NCBI GenBank assembly: GCA_964527995.1
Contig: CAZGRP010000004.1
Coordinates: 82,957 to 146,956 of the forward strand
Direction: 5' to 3'
Length of the DNA: 64,000 bases
Source: CAZGRP01 sp964527995
GTDB taxonomy: Bacteria > Zhuqueibacterota > Zhuqueibacteria > Oceanimicrobiales > CAZGRP01
Notes under the pieces: model-generated
Seen by the model: only the letters and a program-made list of their open reading frames with translations
What the model was told of the DNA's origin: nothing
Database searches by the model: none
Shown here: in pieces, positions 7,361 through 15,862 of the stretch
Position numbering within the stretch: the first letter of the stretch is position 1
Layout: the number at the start of each line of letters is the position of its first letter
Translations under genes and position numbers: made by a program

Positions 7361-8626
7361 GTGCGCACGACCAGGCTGGCTGGTGTCGTAATCTTCGTTC
7401 TGATCTTGTTAGGAAGTCCAACCGCGGGTCGGCCGCAATTCAAGTTTGAACGGATAGAACAGAAGTTTCGATTTGAGCCGGAGAGGTCGATTGGGTTCTA
7501 TACGCGTTCCCGGTACGATCGCGTCCAGGGTGTCTTTCTGAACCTGGGTGTCAACCTCCGGCCGCGGAAGTTCGAAGGTCTACGCATCTATGGTGACCTC
7601 GGATATGGTTTCAAGAACGAGCTGCGCGGGGTCAAATGGTACGAAATCGGCAGGGATGGTAACCTGCGCTGGCGCTACCACCTGGGTGTGCGAAAAGACT
7701 TTTTCACCCTGCAGCGACTGTCGTTCGGAGCCGAACTCTATGACGTGGTGGATACCCGCGACAACTGGAGGATCAGCCGTGTCGAGAATGCTCTGGCGGC
7801 TTTTTTCTTCCGCGAGGATTTTTATGACTACTATGGGGTCAACGGTATCCGCTTTTTCGTCGATCACCGTCTTCTCGAGAATCATACTCTGAGGCTGGAG
7901 TTGCGGCGCCAGTCGTACGAGGACGCCAGGCGCAACACCAACTGGAGCGTCTTCGGCGGCGACAAACGATTTCGGCCGAACCCCGCCAACCCTGCCTATC
8001 CTATTCTCCTCGGCGACGAGACCAGCCTGGCCTTCATGGGCGCGTTCGACTGGCGCGATAATCCGATTTTCCCGCTCCTCGGCTGGTATGTCGAAACCAT
8101 CTACGAGCATACCTGGAACCAGGTGCCGGGGCGTGGCAATCTGAGCACCGATGGCTTCTTTCTGACCGTCAAGCGATATCAGCCGACGTTCGGCAGCCAG
8201 CGTCTGACGGGTCGCTTCATGTTGGGCAGCCGGACGGGCAGTCTCGGCAGTCAGCATCTGATGCGTATGGGCGGAGTCGGCTCTTTGCGTGGCTACCGCG
8301 ACCGCGAGTTCATCGGCAACCGTTTTGTCATGCTGAACGTCAACTACTTTTTTGGTGGGGTGCTGCTGCAAAAACTCCCGCTCGACCTCCTACCTTTCTG
8401 GGAAACCCTGACGCTGGGTCTGTTTGCCGATACAGGCACCGCCTGGATGGTGGCCCCGGAGGCCTCACTGTTTGACATGGGCAATCTCAGCCTCGACGAT
8501 TTCAAGACCGATGTTGGTGTATCCTTGGTGTTCAGCGAGGGACTTTTACGCGTCGACATAGCCCGACGATTGAGGAGCGGTGATCCAAAGTGGCGGGTCA
8601 CGGTCCGCGTGCTGGAGTCTTTCTGA
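7361..8626 (+). CDS. Omp85-family outer-membrane beta-barrel without POTRA domains
   Basis: 421 residues from a GTG start preceded by AAGGAGG, with a signal peptide at about 1-22. The rest aligns in character with the bacterial surface antigen (D15/BamA/TamA) barrel: alternating beta-strands and, near residue 310, the conserved lid-loop motif 'SLRGYRDREF' (RGY). The protein ends in F, as outer-membrane barrels usually do. There is no room for POTRA repeats; only about 80 residues precede the barrel-like part. It is therefore not BamA itself but one of the barrel-only Omp85 relatives, whose roles are poorly known. It has its own promoter; rsmE follows after 78 bp. Confidence 0.8.
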   Translation: MRTTRLAGVVIFVLILLGSPTAGRPQFKFERIEQKFRFEPERSIGFYTRSRYDRVQGVFLNLGVNLRPRKFEGLRIYGDLGYGFKNELRGVKWYEIGRDGNLRWRYHLGVRKDFFTLQRLSFGAELYDVVDTRDNWRISRVENALAAFFFREDFYDYYGVNGIRFFVDHRLLENHTLRLELRRQSYEDARRNTNWSVFGGDKRFRPNPANPAYPILLGDETSLAFMGAFDWRDNPIFPLLGWYVETIYEHTWNQVPGRGNLSTDGFFLTVKRYQPTFGSQRLTGRFMLGSRTGSLGSQHLMRMGGVGSLRGYRDREFIGNRFVMLNVNYFFGGVLLQKLPLDLLPFWETLTLGLFADTGTAWMVAPEASLFDMGNLSLDDFKTDVGVSLVFSEGLLRVDIARRLRSGDPKWRVTVRVLESF

Positions 8627-8704
8627 CCCGGCTTGGCGAACCGCATCTGCAGAAGAGGCCGGAAGGCCAGTAGATCATCGGGACCAACACCGCCTTTTGA
8701 AGCG

Positions 8705-9484
8705 ATGGGCGATTCTTCTCTTGCGAGAGTGCAAACCGAGGCGCAAGCCCCCCACGATGTGTTCTACGCGACGCCCGAGCAGATCACATCGGGCGGCATC
8801 ATTCTGGAGGGTGAGGAAAACCGTCACCTGCACGCATCGCTGCGCAAGCGGCCTGGGGACATCGTTGCTGTAGTGGACGGCCGCGGAACGTGCTACACGG
8901 TCGAGCTGGTGCGCGTGGAGCGACAGCGAAGTGAGGCGCGCATTCTTGGGCAAAAGCGGATGTGGGGCGAACCCGGACTGCATCTCACCGTGGCCACGGC
9001 TGTCCCGAAAGGAAGTCGAATCGAGTTCGCCATCGAGAAGGGTACCGAACTGGGAGTGTCCCGTTTCGTGCCGCTGCGCACGCGGCGAAGCGTCGCCGGC
9101 GCGTCGCCCGCCAAGGTCGACCGCTGGAGGCGGCTGGCGTTGGCAGCGATGAAGCAGGCGCGGCGTTCGGTACTACCGGAGGTGACGGAGGAGGTACCTC
9201 TGCTCCAGGCTCTGGAACGATTCCGGTCGACGCCCTGGAAGTTTGTTGCCGATGCCAACGGGAACCCAGTGGGGCAGACGTGGAATGTCGGCGTAGCGCA
9301 GCCTGACGCCGCGTCCGCCGTCGTCTTGATCGGGCCTGAAGGTGGGCTGACGCACGAAGAGATCAGCACGGCGGTGGATGCCGGCTTCGTGCCGATCGCA
9401 CTGGGGCCGAGGCGGCTCCGGGTGGAAACGGCCACCGTCGTTGCGGCGACACTGCTGATGCACGCGTTTGGAGAACTGATTTGA
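8705..9484 (+). CDS. rsmE: 16S rRNA (uracil1498-N3)-methyltransferase
   Basis: 259 residues from the ATG at 8705; the exact start is uncertain because no strong ribosome-binding site is visible, and upstream in-frame starts (8633) and a downstream GTG (8759) exist. The N-terminal PUA-like part (FYATPEQI...GEENRHLHASLRKRPGD) and the C-terminal SPOUT knot are clear, with the SAM-binding signatures 'VVLIGPEGGLTHEEI' and 'IALGPRRLRVETATVVA'. It should methylate U1498 of 16S rRNA using SAM. It begins a housekeeping run, rsmE-hinT-rpsU-yqeY, that is a recurring gene order in bacteria. Confidence 0.92.
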   Translation: MGDSSLARVQTEAQAPHDVFYATPEQITSGGIILEGEENRHLHASLRKRPGDIVAVVDGRGTCYTVELVRVERQRSEARILGQKRMWGEPGLHLTVATAVPKGSRIEFAIEKGTELGVSRFVPLRTRRSVAGASPAKVDRWRRLALAAMKQARRSVLPEVTEEVPLLQALERFRSTPWKFVADANGNPVGQTWNVGVAQPDAASAVVLIGPEGGLTHEEISTAVDAGFVPIALGPRRLRVETATVVAATLLMHAFGELI

Positions 9485-9518
9485 CAGGGAACGAACGCGC
9501 AGAGAAACGGGAGGTAGG

Positions 9519-9866
9519 ATGATCATCGACTGCATCTTTTGCCAGATCATTTCCCGGGAGAGAAAAGGACAGATCGTCTACGAGGACGACGACATCGTCG
9601 GCTTCCGCGACATCAACCCGCAGGCCCCGGTGCACGTTCTGTTGGTGCCGCGCAAGCACATTGTCAGCGTCAACGAGCTCAGCCGGGAGGACAGTGACCT
9701 CATCGGCCGCATGTTTCTTGTGGCTCGCCAGATCGCTGCTGAAGAAGGGATCGACCAGCGCGGCTACCGATTGGTCGTCAACACCAACCGCGAGGCGGGG
9801 CAGTCGGTCTATCATCTGCACATCCACCTGCTCGGCGGCCGCCGCATGAGCTGGCCTCCCGGTTGA
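9519..9866 (+). CDS. hinT: Histidine triad (HIT/HinT) nucleotide-binding hydrolase
   Basis: 115 residues, full length. The catalytic triad motif HxHxH is present (YHLHIHLLGGR; H99, H101, H103), as are 'CIFCQIISRE' at the N-terminus, with the two Cys of the usual zinc site, and 'DINPQAPVHVLLVPRKHI'. Proteins of this branch hydrolyse purine nucleoside phosphoramidates. GGGAGGT lies just upstream of the ATG. It is 34 bp from rsmE and in the same direction, so it is probably cotranscribed with it. Confidence 0.95.
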   Translation: MIIDCIFCQIISRERKGQIVYEDDDIVGFRDINPQAPVHVLLVPRKHIVSVNELSREDSDLIGRMFLVARQIAAEEGIDQRGYRLVVNTNREAGQSVYHLHIHLLGGRRMSWPPG

Positions 9867-9958
9867 TTCTCTGTATGCGGCTGGCGACGTTGGCGGTCGA
9901 ATCCACGGCGGCGGGCGCGGACGATTGCGTAGTTTGTCGGCTGCCGGCTAAAAATCTC

Positions 9959-9987
9959 TTGCGTGGCCGACGATATTTTTTTATATT
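9959..9987 (+). promoter_or_regulatory. Sigma-70 promoter of rpsU
   Basis: TTGCGT (9959-9964), 17-bp spacer, TATATT (9982-9987). It lies in the 175-bp gap between hinT and rpsU and would give a leader of about 50 nt. Confidence 0.7.
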
Positions 9988-10041
9988 TGCCGCTGTCAAA
10001 AATAGTTATGTTCACCAGCGGAAAGGAGGTACCTGTCCGGC

Positions 10042-10239
10042 ATGCCTAGTGTTAAAGTTCGTGAAGGCGAAAGCTTCGACAAGGCACTCAAGCGCTTCAC
10101 AAAAGCCTGTGAGAAGGCTGGCATCCTATCCGAGATCAAGAAACACCAGCATTACGAAAAGCCGAGCGAGAGGCGCAAGCGGAAGATGAACGCTGCGCGC
10201 CGGAAGCAGCGCCGCCTCCTACTCATGAACAAAAGCTGA
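10042..10239 (+). CDS. rpsU: 30S ribosomal protein S21
   Basis: 65 residues, typical for bS21. The 'VREGESFDKALKRFTKACEK' core and the Arg/Lys-rich C-terminal half (ERRKRKMNAARRKQRR) are characteristic. AAGGAGG lies upstream at 10022-10028, rather far from the ATG (13 nt). It has its own promoter at 9959. Confidence 0.97.
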   Translation: MPSVKVREGESFDKALKRFTKACEKAGILSEIKKHQHYEKPSERRKRKMNAARRKQRRLLLMNKS

Positions 10240-10315
10240 CGCCTCACCCGGACAGACGCGTCTCGCGGCGGGCCTGTTCGTAATCCCGGTTTCTCACGTA
10301 TCCCACCGATTTCCC

Positions 10316-10762
10316 GTGAGCCTGCTCGATCGTCTGACAGAAGACATGAAGGCCGCCATGAAGGCGGGCGACAAGGTGCGCCTCGGCACCATCCGACTGC
10401 TGCGCTCTCAGCTCAAGGATGCCCAGATCAGCAAGCGGGCCGAGTTGACGCCTGAAGAAGAGTTGGCCGTCTTGACCAACGCAGCCAAGAAACGTCGCGA
10501 GGCCATCGAGGCGTACAAACAGAGCGATCGCACCGACCTTCTCGAGCAGGAGGAAGCCGAGCTGCGTATCATCCAGGAATATCTGCCACAGCAGCTCTCG
10601 GAAGAGGAAATCGAGGCGGAGGTGGACAGGGTGATCGAGGAGGTCGGAGCCACATCAATGCGTGATCTCGGGCGGGTGATGAAGCAGACGATGAGCCGAC
10701 TGAAGGGGCGCGCCGATGGCAGAACCGTGCAGCAGATCGTCCGCCGCCGGTTGGGCGAATGA
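10316..10762 (+). CDS. yqeY: GatB/YqeY domain-containing protein
   Basis: 148 residues, the normal size for the stand-alone YqeY family. It carries 'LTEDMKAAMKAGDKVRLGTI', 'KKRREAIEAYKQSDRTDLLE' and the C-terminal 'DLGRVMKQTMSRLKGRADGR', all family hallmarks. The fold is that of the tRNA-binding tail of GatB; a role in tRNA amidation or aminoacylation quality control has been proposed but not settled. Translation starts at a GTG with a poor ribosome-binding site. It follows rpsU by 76 bp and ends 24 bp before a strong terminator. Confidence 0.93.
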   Translation: MSLLDRLTEDMKAAMKAGDKVRLGTIRLLRSQLKDAQISKRAELTPEEELAVLTNAAKKRREAIEAYKQSDRTDLLEQEEAELRIIQEYLPQQLSEEEIEAEVDRVIEEVGATSMRDLGRVMKQTMSRLKGRADGRTVQQIVRRRLGE

Positions 10763-10786
10763 GACGATCAGTAACTCCATTCCTTG

Positions 10787-10822
10787 AAAAGTGAACAGAG
10801 CCGAGTCTTTGTTCACTTTTTT
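10787..10822 (+). terminator. Rho-independent terminator of the rpsU-yqeY unit
   Basis: An 11-bp perfect stem (AAAAGTGAACA at 10787-10797 with TGTTCACTTTT at 10810-10820) and a 12-nt loop. The T-run 10817-10822 overlaps the end of the stem. Confidence 0.9.
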
Positions 10823-10862
10823 CGTTTTCAGGGAGCCGGGCGATCGTGGCTCGGAAAAGCCC

Positions 10863-10891
10863 TTGCACGAAATCGACGTATTGCGTAAGTT
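10863..10891 (+). promoter_or_regulatory. Possible sigma-70 promoter of cvpA-mutS2
   Basis: TTGCAC (10863-10868), 17-bp spacer, TAAGTT (10886-10891). The -10 box is a modest match. A promoter is expected here because a terminator closes the upstream unit. Confidence 0.4.
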
Positions 10892-10983
10892 GATTCCGAT
10901 GGTGGCGCGATGCACACACGCTGGCGCTTGGGGAGAGCGCTGGCATCCACTACGGATTCGCACGGACGATTGCGGACGATAGA

Positions 10984-11616
10984 ATGGCGTCCAATCAGCT
11001 GAACTACATTGACGTTGCCATCGCTGTTCTGGTCGGTGGCCTGTTCATCAAAGGGCTCGTGCGCGGGCTGTTTCGCGAGAGCGTCAGCCTCTTCGGGTTG
11101 ATCGCTGCCTTTTTGATCGCCATGCGCTTCCTCGGCCAGGCGAGCGCGGTCGTCGATGCGGTTTTGCGCCTATCGCCTTCAGCGAATACTCTGGTGGCGT
11201 TTGTGTCGGTTTTCGCGATTTCGCTCGCCGCTTTCCAGCTTCTCGCTAACTTACTGCACAAACTGGCACAGAAGAGCCCGCTGAGCTGGATCGAGCGATT
11301 GGGCGGCGGCCTGATCGGCTTTCTCAAGGGCGCCGTCATCGCCAGTCTGCTGGCGCTTTTTGTGGGCTACATCCCCTTCGGCCAGGCGTTTCAGAAGGAG
11401 CAGAAGAAGTCCATTCTGTTTGAATCGACCCGCCGCTTCGCCCCCTGGGTTTTCGATCGATTGCGTGGCCTTGTTCCCGGCACGAAATCGTTCTACGAAG
11501 AAGTCCGCGACAGTTTCGGTCGCAGCCGCGGCCGGCCCGCGCAGGACGACAACCGCAAGGCGGCGGGAACATTGCGTCCTCAGCCTCACCGGCCCGATGA
11601 CGGTGCCCCTCCTTGA
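10984..11616 (+). CDS. CvpA family inner-membrane protein
   Basis: 210 residues with four hydrophobic segments (about 7-25, 32-51, 68-88, 105-128) and the CvpA motif near the start, 'NYIDVAIAVLVGGLFIKGLVRGLFRE'. The C-terminal 80 residues are polar and probably cytoplasmic. In E. coli CvpA is linked to colicin V production and to envelope stress tolerance, with unclear biochemistry. Its stop lies 2 nt before the mutS2 ATG, a gene pairing conserved in many bacteria, which suggests tight cotranslation. Confidence 0.88.
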   Translation: MASNQLNYIDVAIAVLVGGLFIKGLVRGLFRESVSLFGLIAAFLIAMRFLGQASAVVDAVLRLSPSANTLVAFVSVFAISLAAFQLLANLLHKLAQKSPLSWIERLGGGLIGFLKGAVIASLLALFVGYIPFGQAFQKEQKKSILFESTRRFAPWVFDRLRGLVPGTKSFYEEVRDSFGRSRGRPAQDDNRKAAGTLRPQPHRPDDGAPP

Positions 11617-11618
11617 CA

Positions 11619-14003
11619 ATGACTCCCAGTTCCGAAATCGTTCAACTCCTCGAATTCGACAAGATCGCTGCTGCGCTCAGGGAACGGGCGACTTCCGCCC
11701 TCGGGCGCGAGCGCCTCGACGCCATCGAGTTCTCGCACGACCGCAAGGTGGTGCAGCGGCGCCTGGACGAGGTGACCGAGTTGCGGCAGCTTCTCGACTC
11801 TGATGAGGGGTTCCCGCTGGACCAGGTCTGGAACCTGCGCCCGGCGCTGCGGAGGGCGTCGGCTCCTGGAACCTACCTGGGCCCGGAAGAGCTGCTGCAG
11901 ATATCCCAGACCGTCGCCTGTGCCCGCCGTGTTCGCCGCTACCTTGGCGAACGCCGCGATCGCTCGCCGGCCCTGTGGGATTGGGCCAACCGCCTGCAAT
12001 CTTTTCACGACATTGAAGTTCAGGTCGAGAACGCCATCGATCCATCTACGTTCGAGGTCAAGAGCGGCGCCAGCACCAAGCTGCGGCGCATCCGCAGCCG
12101 CATCGTCGACACCGAAGAGGAGATGCGCCACCGTCTCAGCTCCATGGTCAAGGCGCTCTCCGGAAAGGACGTGCTGCAGGAGGAAGTGGTGACACTGAGG
12201 GAGGGGCGTTTTGTCCTGCCCGTGCGGTCCGAGCACCGCAACCGTGTGCCGGGGCTGATCCACGATCAGTCGGCCACCGGGCAGACGCTGTTTGTGGAAC
12301 CGTTTGAAGCTGTGGAGTTGAACAATCGCCTGCGCCAGCTTCGTGCGGAGGAGCGCCAGGAGATCGTCCGAATTCTCACCGCCCTGACCGACCTGGTGCG
12401 CGCCCACGCGGAGGGCTTGCAGGTCGACGTAGAGGTCCTCGGCGAGCTCGACGCCATCTATGCCAAGGCGTTGTTGTCGCGCGACCTGCAGGCGGCTGCA
12501 CCGAGTCTCAGCCAGAAAGGCGAGCTGGAGTTGATCGATGCGCGGCATCCACTGCTGCTGTTGCGCCATGAGAAACGCGACGCCGTCGTTCCCCTCAACA
12601 TGAGGCTGCCGCCTGACATCCGCACCCTGGTGATCACCGGCCCGAACGCGGGTGGGAAAACGGTCGCCCTGAAGGCGGTCGGCCTTCTGGTGTTGATGAC
12701 CCAGTGCGGCTTGCACATCCCGGCAAGCCCGGACTCGACGCTGCCCCTGATGCAGGCCCTCTTTGCCGACATCGGCGACACTCAGTCGATCGAACAGGAT
12801 CTTTCCACCTTCACCAGTCATATGCAGCGGATCCGCCGCATCCTGCTGGAAGCGACTGCATCGAGTCTGGTATTGATCGACGAGATCGGGGCTGGTACCG
12901 ACCCGAAGGAGGGCGCGGCTCTGGCCGTCGCCGTGCTCGAAGAGCTTACGCGCCGCGGCTGCAAGACCGTGGTCACCACCCACCTCGGCGAACTCAAAGC
13001 ATTTGCCAACGACACCCCGGGCGTCGAGAACGGTTCGATGGAGTTCGACGCCGAAACCCTGGAACCGACCTATCGCTTTCGCCTGGGTCTACCCGGGTCG
13101 AGCTATGCCTTCGAAATCGCACGGCGGCAGGGATTGCCCGATACCGTCATCGACCGCGGTCGCGAGCTTCTTGGTGAGGAAAGAGGGCGCCTGGATCGAC
13201 TGATCGCCGAGTTCGAACAAAAAAGCCAGGAGATCGACCGGCGGCTGAGTGAGCTGAGGTCGGAGCACGAGCGCCTGCGGCGGATGATGCAGGAGTATGA
13301 ACAGCGGCTCCAGGTTGTTCGGGAGCAACAGCGCACGGCCAGGCGGCAGGCCGCTGAGGAGGCTGAGCGGATTCTGAAAGAGGCGAATCGGGCCGTGGAA
13401 CAGGCGATCCGCGAGATTCGAGAGAAGAGCGCAACCCACGAGGCCATCAAGGCGGCCAAGGAGCGTCTGACGCAACAGCGCCAGGAGGTCGACCGGATCC
13501 TGGAGGAGGAGACGAAGGAGGAGATCGCCCGCGCAGCAACCAAGCCTTCAGGCCCGATTCGCCTGGGCGACTCGGTCCTGTGGCGGCGACAGAACGTGGA
13601 GGGACAGGTGGTGAGCGCGCCCGACTCCGGCGATCGCGTTCTGGTTCAGATTGGCAGAGTGAAGATGAGGGTGCCGGTCTCCGAGCTCGAGCGGATCGCC
13701 AAGGAGCCGGCGAAGCCAGCACCGACATTCCGGGCTCAGCGCCCCCCAAAACCGGATGTCCAGCCGGAGATCGATGTGCGCGGCATGCGTGTCGACGAAG
13801 CGCTGGCGGTGGTCGACAAGTTTCTGGACGACGCCTACCTGGCGGGCTGGAAGGAGGTGCGAATCATCCATGGCAAAGGCACAGGGGCGCTGCGGCAGGC
13901 GGTGGGGGAACTTCTCGATTCGCACCCGCGTGTGGCTGGCCGACGTGCAGCGGCCTGGAACGAGGGCGACCTCGGGGTGACCGTGGTCGAGTTCGCTGAC
14001 TAG
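11619..14003 (+). CDS. mutS2: Endonuclease MutS2
   Basis: 794 residues, the usual size. It lacks the MutS mismatch-recognition domain and starts directly in the core/lever region. The ATPase domain has Walker A 'GPNAGGKT' at about 341-348 and Walker B 'LIDEIGAGTDP' at about 420. A long coiled coil (about 510-630) is followed by a C-terminal Smr nuclease domain beginning at about 716 (PEIDVRGMRVDEALAVVDKF, then 'HGKGTGALRQAV'). Family members suppress homologous recombination and/or act on collided ribosomes. A TTG two codons upstream overlaps the cvpA stop; the ATG at 11619 is preferred. Confidence 0.95.
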   Translation: MTPSSEIVQLLEFDKIAAALRERATSALGRERLDAIEFSHDRKVVQRRLDEVTELRQLLDSDEGFPLDQVWNLRPALRRASAPGTYLGPEELLQISQTVACARRVRRYLGERRDRSPALWDWANRLQSFHDIEVQVENAIDPSTFEVKSGASTKLRRIRSRIVDTEEEMRHRLSSMVKALSGKDVLQEEVVTLREGRFVLPVRSEHRNRVPGLIHDQSATGQTLFVEPFEAVELNNRLRQLRAEERQEIVRILTALTDLVRAHAEGLQVDVEVLGELDAIYAKALLSRDLQAAAPSLSQKGELELIDARHPLLLLRHEKRDAVVPLNMRLPPDIRTLVITGPNAGGKTVALKAVGLLVLMTQCGLHIPASPDSTLPLMQALFADIGDTQSIEQDLSTFTSHMQRIRRILLEATASSLVLIDEIGAGTDPKEGAALAVAVLEELTRRGCKTVVTTHLGELKAFANDTPGVENGSMEFDAETLEPTYRFRLGLPGSSYAFEIARRQGLPDTVIDRGRELLGEERGRLDRLIAEFEQKSQEIDRRLSELRSEHERLRRMMQEYEQRLQVVREQQRTARRQAAEEAERILKEANRAVEQAIREIREKSATHEAIKAAKERLTQQRQEVDRILEEETKEEIARAATKPSGPIRLGDSVLWRRQNVEGQVVSAPDSGDRVLVQIGRVKMRVPVSELERIAKEPAKPAPTFRAQRPPKPDVQPEIDVRGMRVDEALAVVDKFLDDAYLAGWKEVRIIHGKGTGALRQAVGELLDSHPRVAGRRAAAWNEGDLGVTVVEFAD

Positions 14004-14117
14004 CGGCGGACGCAGAGCGCTCTGCGATCACTTGCGCTGCCTTTAGCCCAACCAAAGGAGCATGTTCATCTGTGGCAGACCATCCCGATTAGCGAAAGGA
14101 CCAATGAGGAGCCTACC

Positions 14118-15209
14118 ATGATCCGGCGCATCGGTGTTCTGACAGGAGGTGGAGACGCACCCGGGCTCAATGCTGTCATCCGGGCCGTCGTCAAATCTGC
14201 AATCCTGCGCTACGGCTGGGAAGTTGTCGGCATCCGCGACGGCTTCGAGGGCCTGATTTTGCCAGACCGCACCCAGCCCCTGACGCTCGAGTCGGTACGC
14301 GGCATCTTGCCCCGCGGAGGCACGATCCTCGGCACCACCAATCGTGGCAATCCGTTCAGCTATCCGGTGAAGGAAGACGGCCGGGTTGTGCTGCGCGACC
14401 TCTCAGACCTGGTCATCCAACGCATCGCCGAACTCAAGCTCGACTGTTTGCTCGTGGTCGGCGGCGATGGCAGCCTGCGCATCGCCAGGGATCTGGCCCA
14501 CAAGGGTGTACCCGTCGTTGGGATTCCGAAGACCATTGACAACGACCTTTCAGCCACCGACGTCACCTTCGGCTACAACACCGCCCTGACCACGGCCACC
14601 GATGCTCTCGACAAGCTGCATACGACAGCGGAGAGCCATCACCGCGTTATGGTACTGGAAGTGATGGGCCGCTACGCCGGTTGGATCGCCCTGGAGTCGG
14701 GTATCGCCGGCGGGGCCGACGTCATTCTGATTCCGGAAATCCCCTACCATCTTGAAGCTTTATGCGAAAAGGTGAACAACCGGCGCCGGCACGGCCGCAT
14801 GTTCTCGATTTTCGTGGTTGCCGAGGGTGCCCGCCAGCAGGGCGGCGGCATGGTTTACGCAGAGGACCCGTCGACGGTGGTCGGCAAAGAGCCGAAGCTC
14901 GGCGGCGTCGGCAGCCTTGTGGCGCGACAGGTCAGCGAAGCGGTAGGGTGCGAGTCGCGTGTCACGGTGCTCGGCCATCTGCAGCGTGGCGGCTCACCGA
15001 CTGTGTTCGACCGGCTGCTCGGATCGCGTTTCGGGCTCGAGGCCGTGCGCTGCGCCCAGCGCGGCGAGTTCAGCCGCATGGTGGCCTTGCGCGGCCAGGC
15101 TGTTATTCCCGTGCCGCTCGATGAGGCCGTCGAAGAACCCAAGCGGGTCAAACCCGACGGAACCATGGCGACGGCAGCCGAGGATCTGGGAATCTCGCTC
15201 GGCCGGTGA
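14118..15209 (+). CDS. pfkA: 6-phosphofructokinase
   Basis: 363 residues of the PfkA family; it should phosphorylate fructose 6-phosphate to fructose 1,6-bisphosphate, the committed step of glycolysis. Seen: N-terminal 'GVLTGGGDAPGLNAVIRAVV', 'VVGGDGSLRIA' (about 112-120), the catalytic 'PKTIDNDL' (about 137), 'EVMGRYAGWIALESG' and 'LGHLQRGGSPT'. The Gly in GGDGS is the ATP-type residue, whereas the Lys in PKTIDND is usual in PPi-linked and mixed-type enzymes. It therefore looks like a group III enzyme, with ATP the likelier donor. GAGGAG precedes the ATG. The gene is 114 bp beyond mutS2. Confidence 0.93.
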   Translation: MIRRIGVLTGGGDAPGLNAVIRAVVKSAILRYGWEVVGIRDGFEGLILPDRTQPLTLESVRGILPRGGTILGTTNRGNPFSYPVKEDGRVVLRDLSDLVIQRIAELKLDCLLVVGGDGSLRIARDLAHKGVPVVGIPKTIDNDLSATDVTFGYNTALTTATDALDKLHTTAESHHRVMVLEVMGRYAGWIALESGIAGGADVILIPEIPYHLEALCEKVNNRRRHGRMFSIFVVAEGARQQGGGMVYAEDPSTVVGKEPKLGGVGSLVARQVSEAVGCESRVTVLGHLQRGGSPTVFDRLLGSRFGLEAVRCAQRGEFSRMVALRGQAVIPVPLDEAVEEPKRVKPDGTMATAAEDLGISLGR

Positions 15210-15573
15210 ACCCTTGGCGCCACGACGATGCCATCGGCATCTCCTGCGGCGGCCTCATGACTTTAGGGTGAGGGGAGCCTGTCCTGCCTGGGTCATGGGG
15301 ATCGAAGGGGCCGGCAGTCTGGTCGGATTTGCGCCAGAATAATCCCCATGGTGGCCTATTTCTGGCCGGATGTGGCAGGTAGAAATAAAAAGCCCAGGGC
15401 AATCGCCCTGGGCCCGAAAGGAGGGAAGGGGACTTAGGAGAAAACCAGTGTCTCTTACAAAATGTATCGACAGCCCGACGTGCAGGCTTGAATAGCAAGA
15501 TCTCTTCGGTCGACGAACCCTGTGCGGATTTGCATACCCCTTTCGCAAGCGCCGCCTCTGTCGCAGCGCCAGA
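15210..15573. other. Intergenic region between convergent pfkA and a small minus-strand gene
   Basis: This 364-bp stretch contains the terminator hairpin at 15387-15413, which faces the minus strand. I see no credible gene on either strand and no clear terminator for pfkA itself. Confidence 0.6.
15387..15413 (-). terminator. Rho-independent terminator facing the minus strand
   Basis: GCCCAGGGC (15392-15400) and GCCCTGGGC (15405-15413) form a perfect 9-bp stem with an AATC loop. On the minus strand it is followed by TTTTTATTT. It would end the transcript of the small gene at 15574-15780. Confidence 0.85.
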
Positions 15574-15780
15574 TCACGCCGCAGCCGGTGCCTGTGTCGG
15601 CCTTCCGGCCAAGAAGGCGGATCGAAAATCCTCTGCGTACCCTTCTGCGATCCACAAAGCCAGCGCTTCGTCAAACGATACCCGACGCTTCAGCCTGCGG
15701 CGCAGATGAATGCGGTATCGCTCGATCTCGAGGATCTGTAGCGAAAGGTAATCGGCGTCTGTGAATTCTGACTTCTTCAT
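15574..15780 (-). CDS. Small hypothetical protein (68 aa)
   Basis: 68 residues from the ATG at 15778-15780, which has GGAGG 5 nt upstream; the longer in-frame opening has no such signal. The sequence is charged and mostly helical: 'EFTDADYLSLQILEIERYRI' followed by an Arg-rich stretch (HLRRRLKRRVSFDEALALWI) and an Ala/Pro tail. 'SFDEALALWIAEGYAEDFR' repeats the pattern of small bacterial proteins with a conserved acidic helix, but I do not recognise the family. A possible promoter is at 15806 and a strong terminator lies downstream, so it appears to be a real single-gene unit. Confidence 0.65.
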   Translation of the reverse strand: MKKSEFTDADYLSLQILEIERYRIHLRRRLKRRVSFDEALALWIAEGYAEDFRSAFLAGRPTQAPAAA

Positions 15781-15805
15781 GGCATCCTCCACCCCCGGCA
15801 GGGGT

Positions 15806-15833
15806 AGTATAGAGTTGGCCTCTATTGTTCTAA
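15806..15833 (-). promoter_or_regulatory. Possible promoter of the 68-aa protein gene
   Basis: Minus strand: TTAGAA (15828-15833), 16-bp spacer, TATACT (15806-15811). The -10 box is good and the -35 weak. Confidence 0.4.
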
Positions 15834-15862
15834 CTTTATGATCGGCATTGCAGTTCTTCCGC

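Noticed and set aside
11586..12983. 465-codon minus-strand open frame opposite mutS2
   Set aside because: It lies over the well-conserved MutS2 core and has Gln/His-rich composition typical of antisense of a coding frame.
14062..14121. 19-codon ORF ending in an ATGA overlap with pfkA
   Set aside because: The AAGGAG is only 1 nt from its ATG, too close for efficient initiation, and pfkA has its own GAGGAG. It was not kept as a leader peptide.
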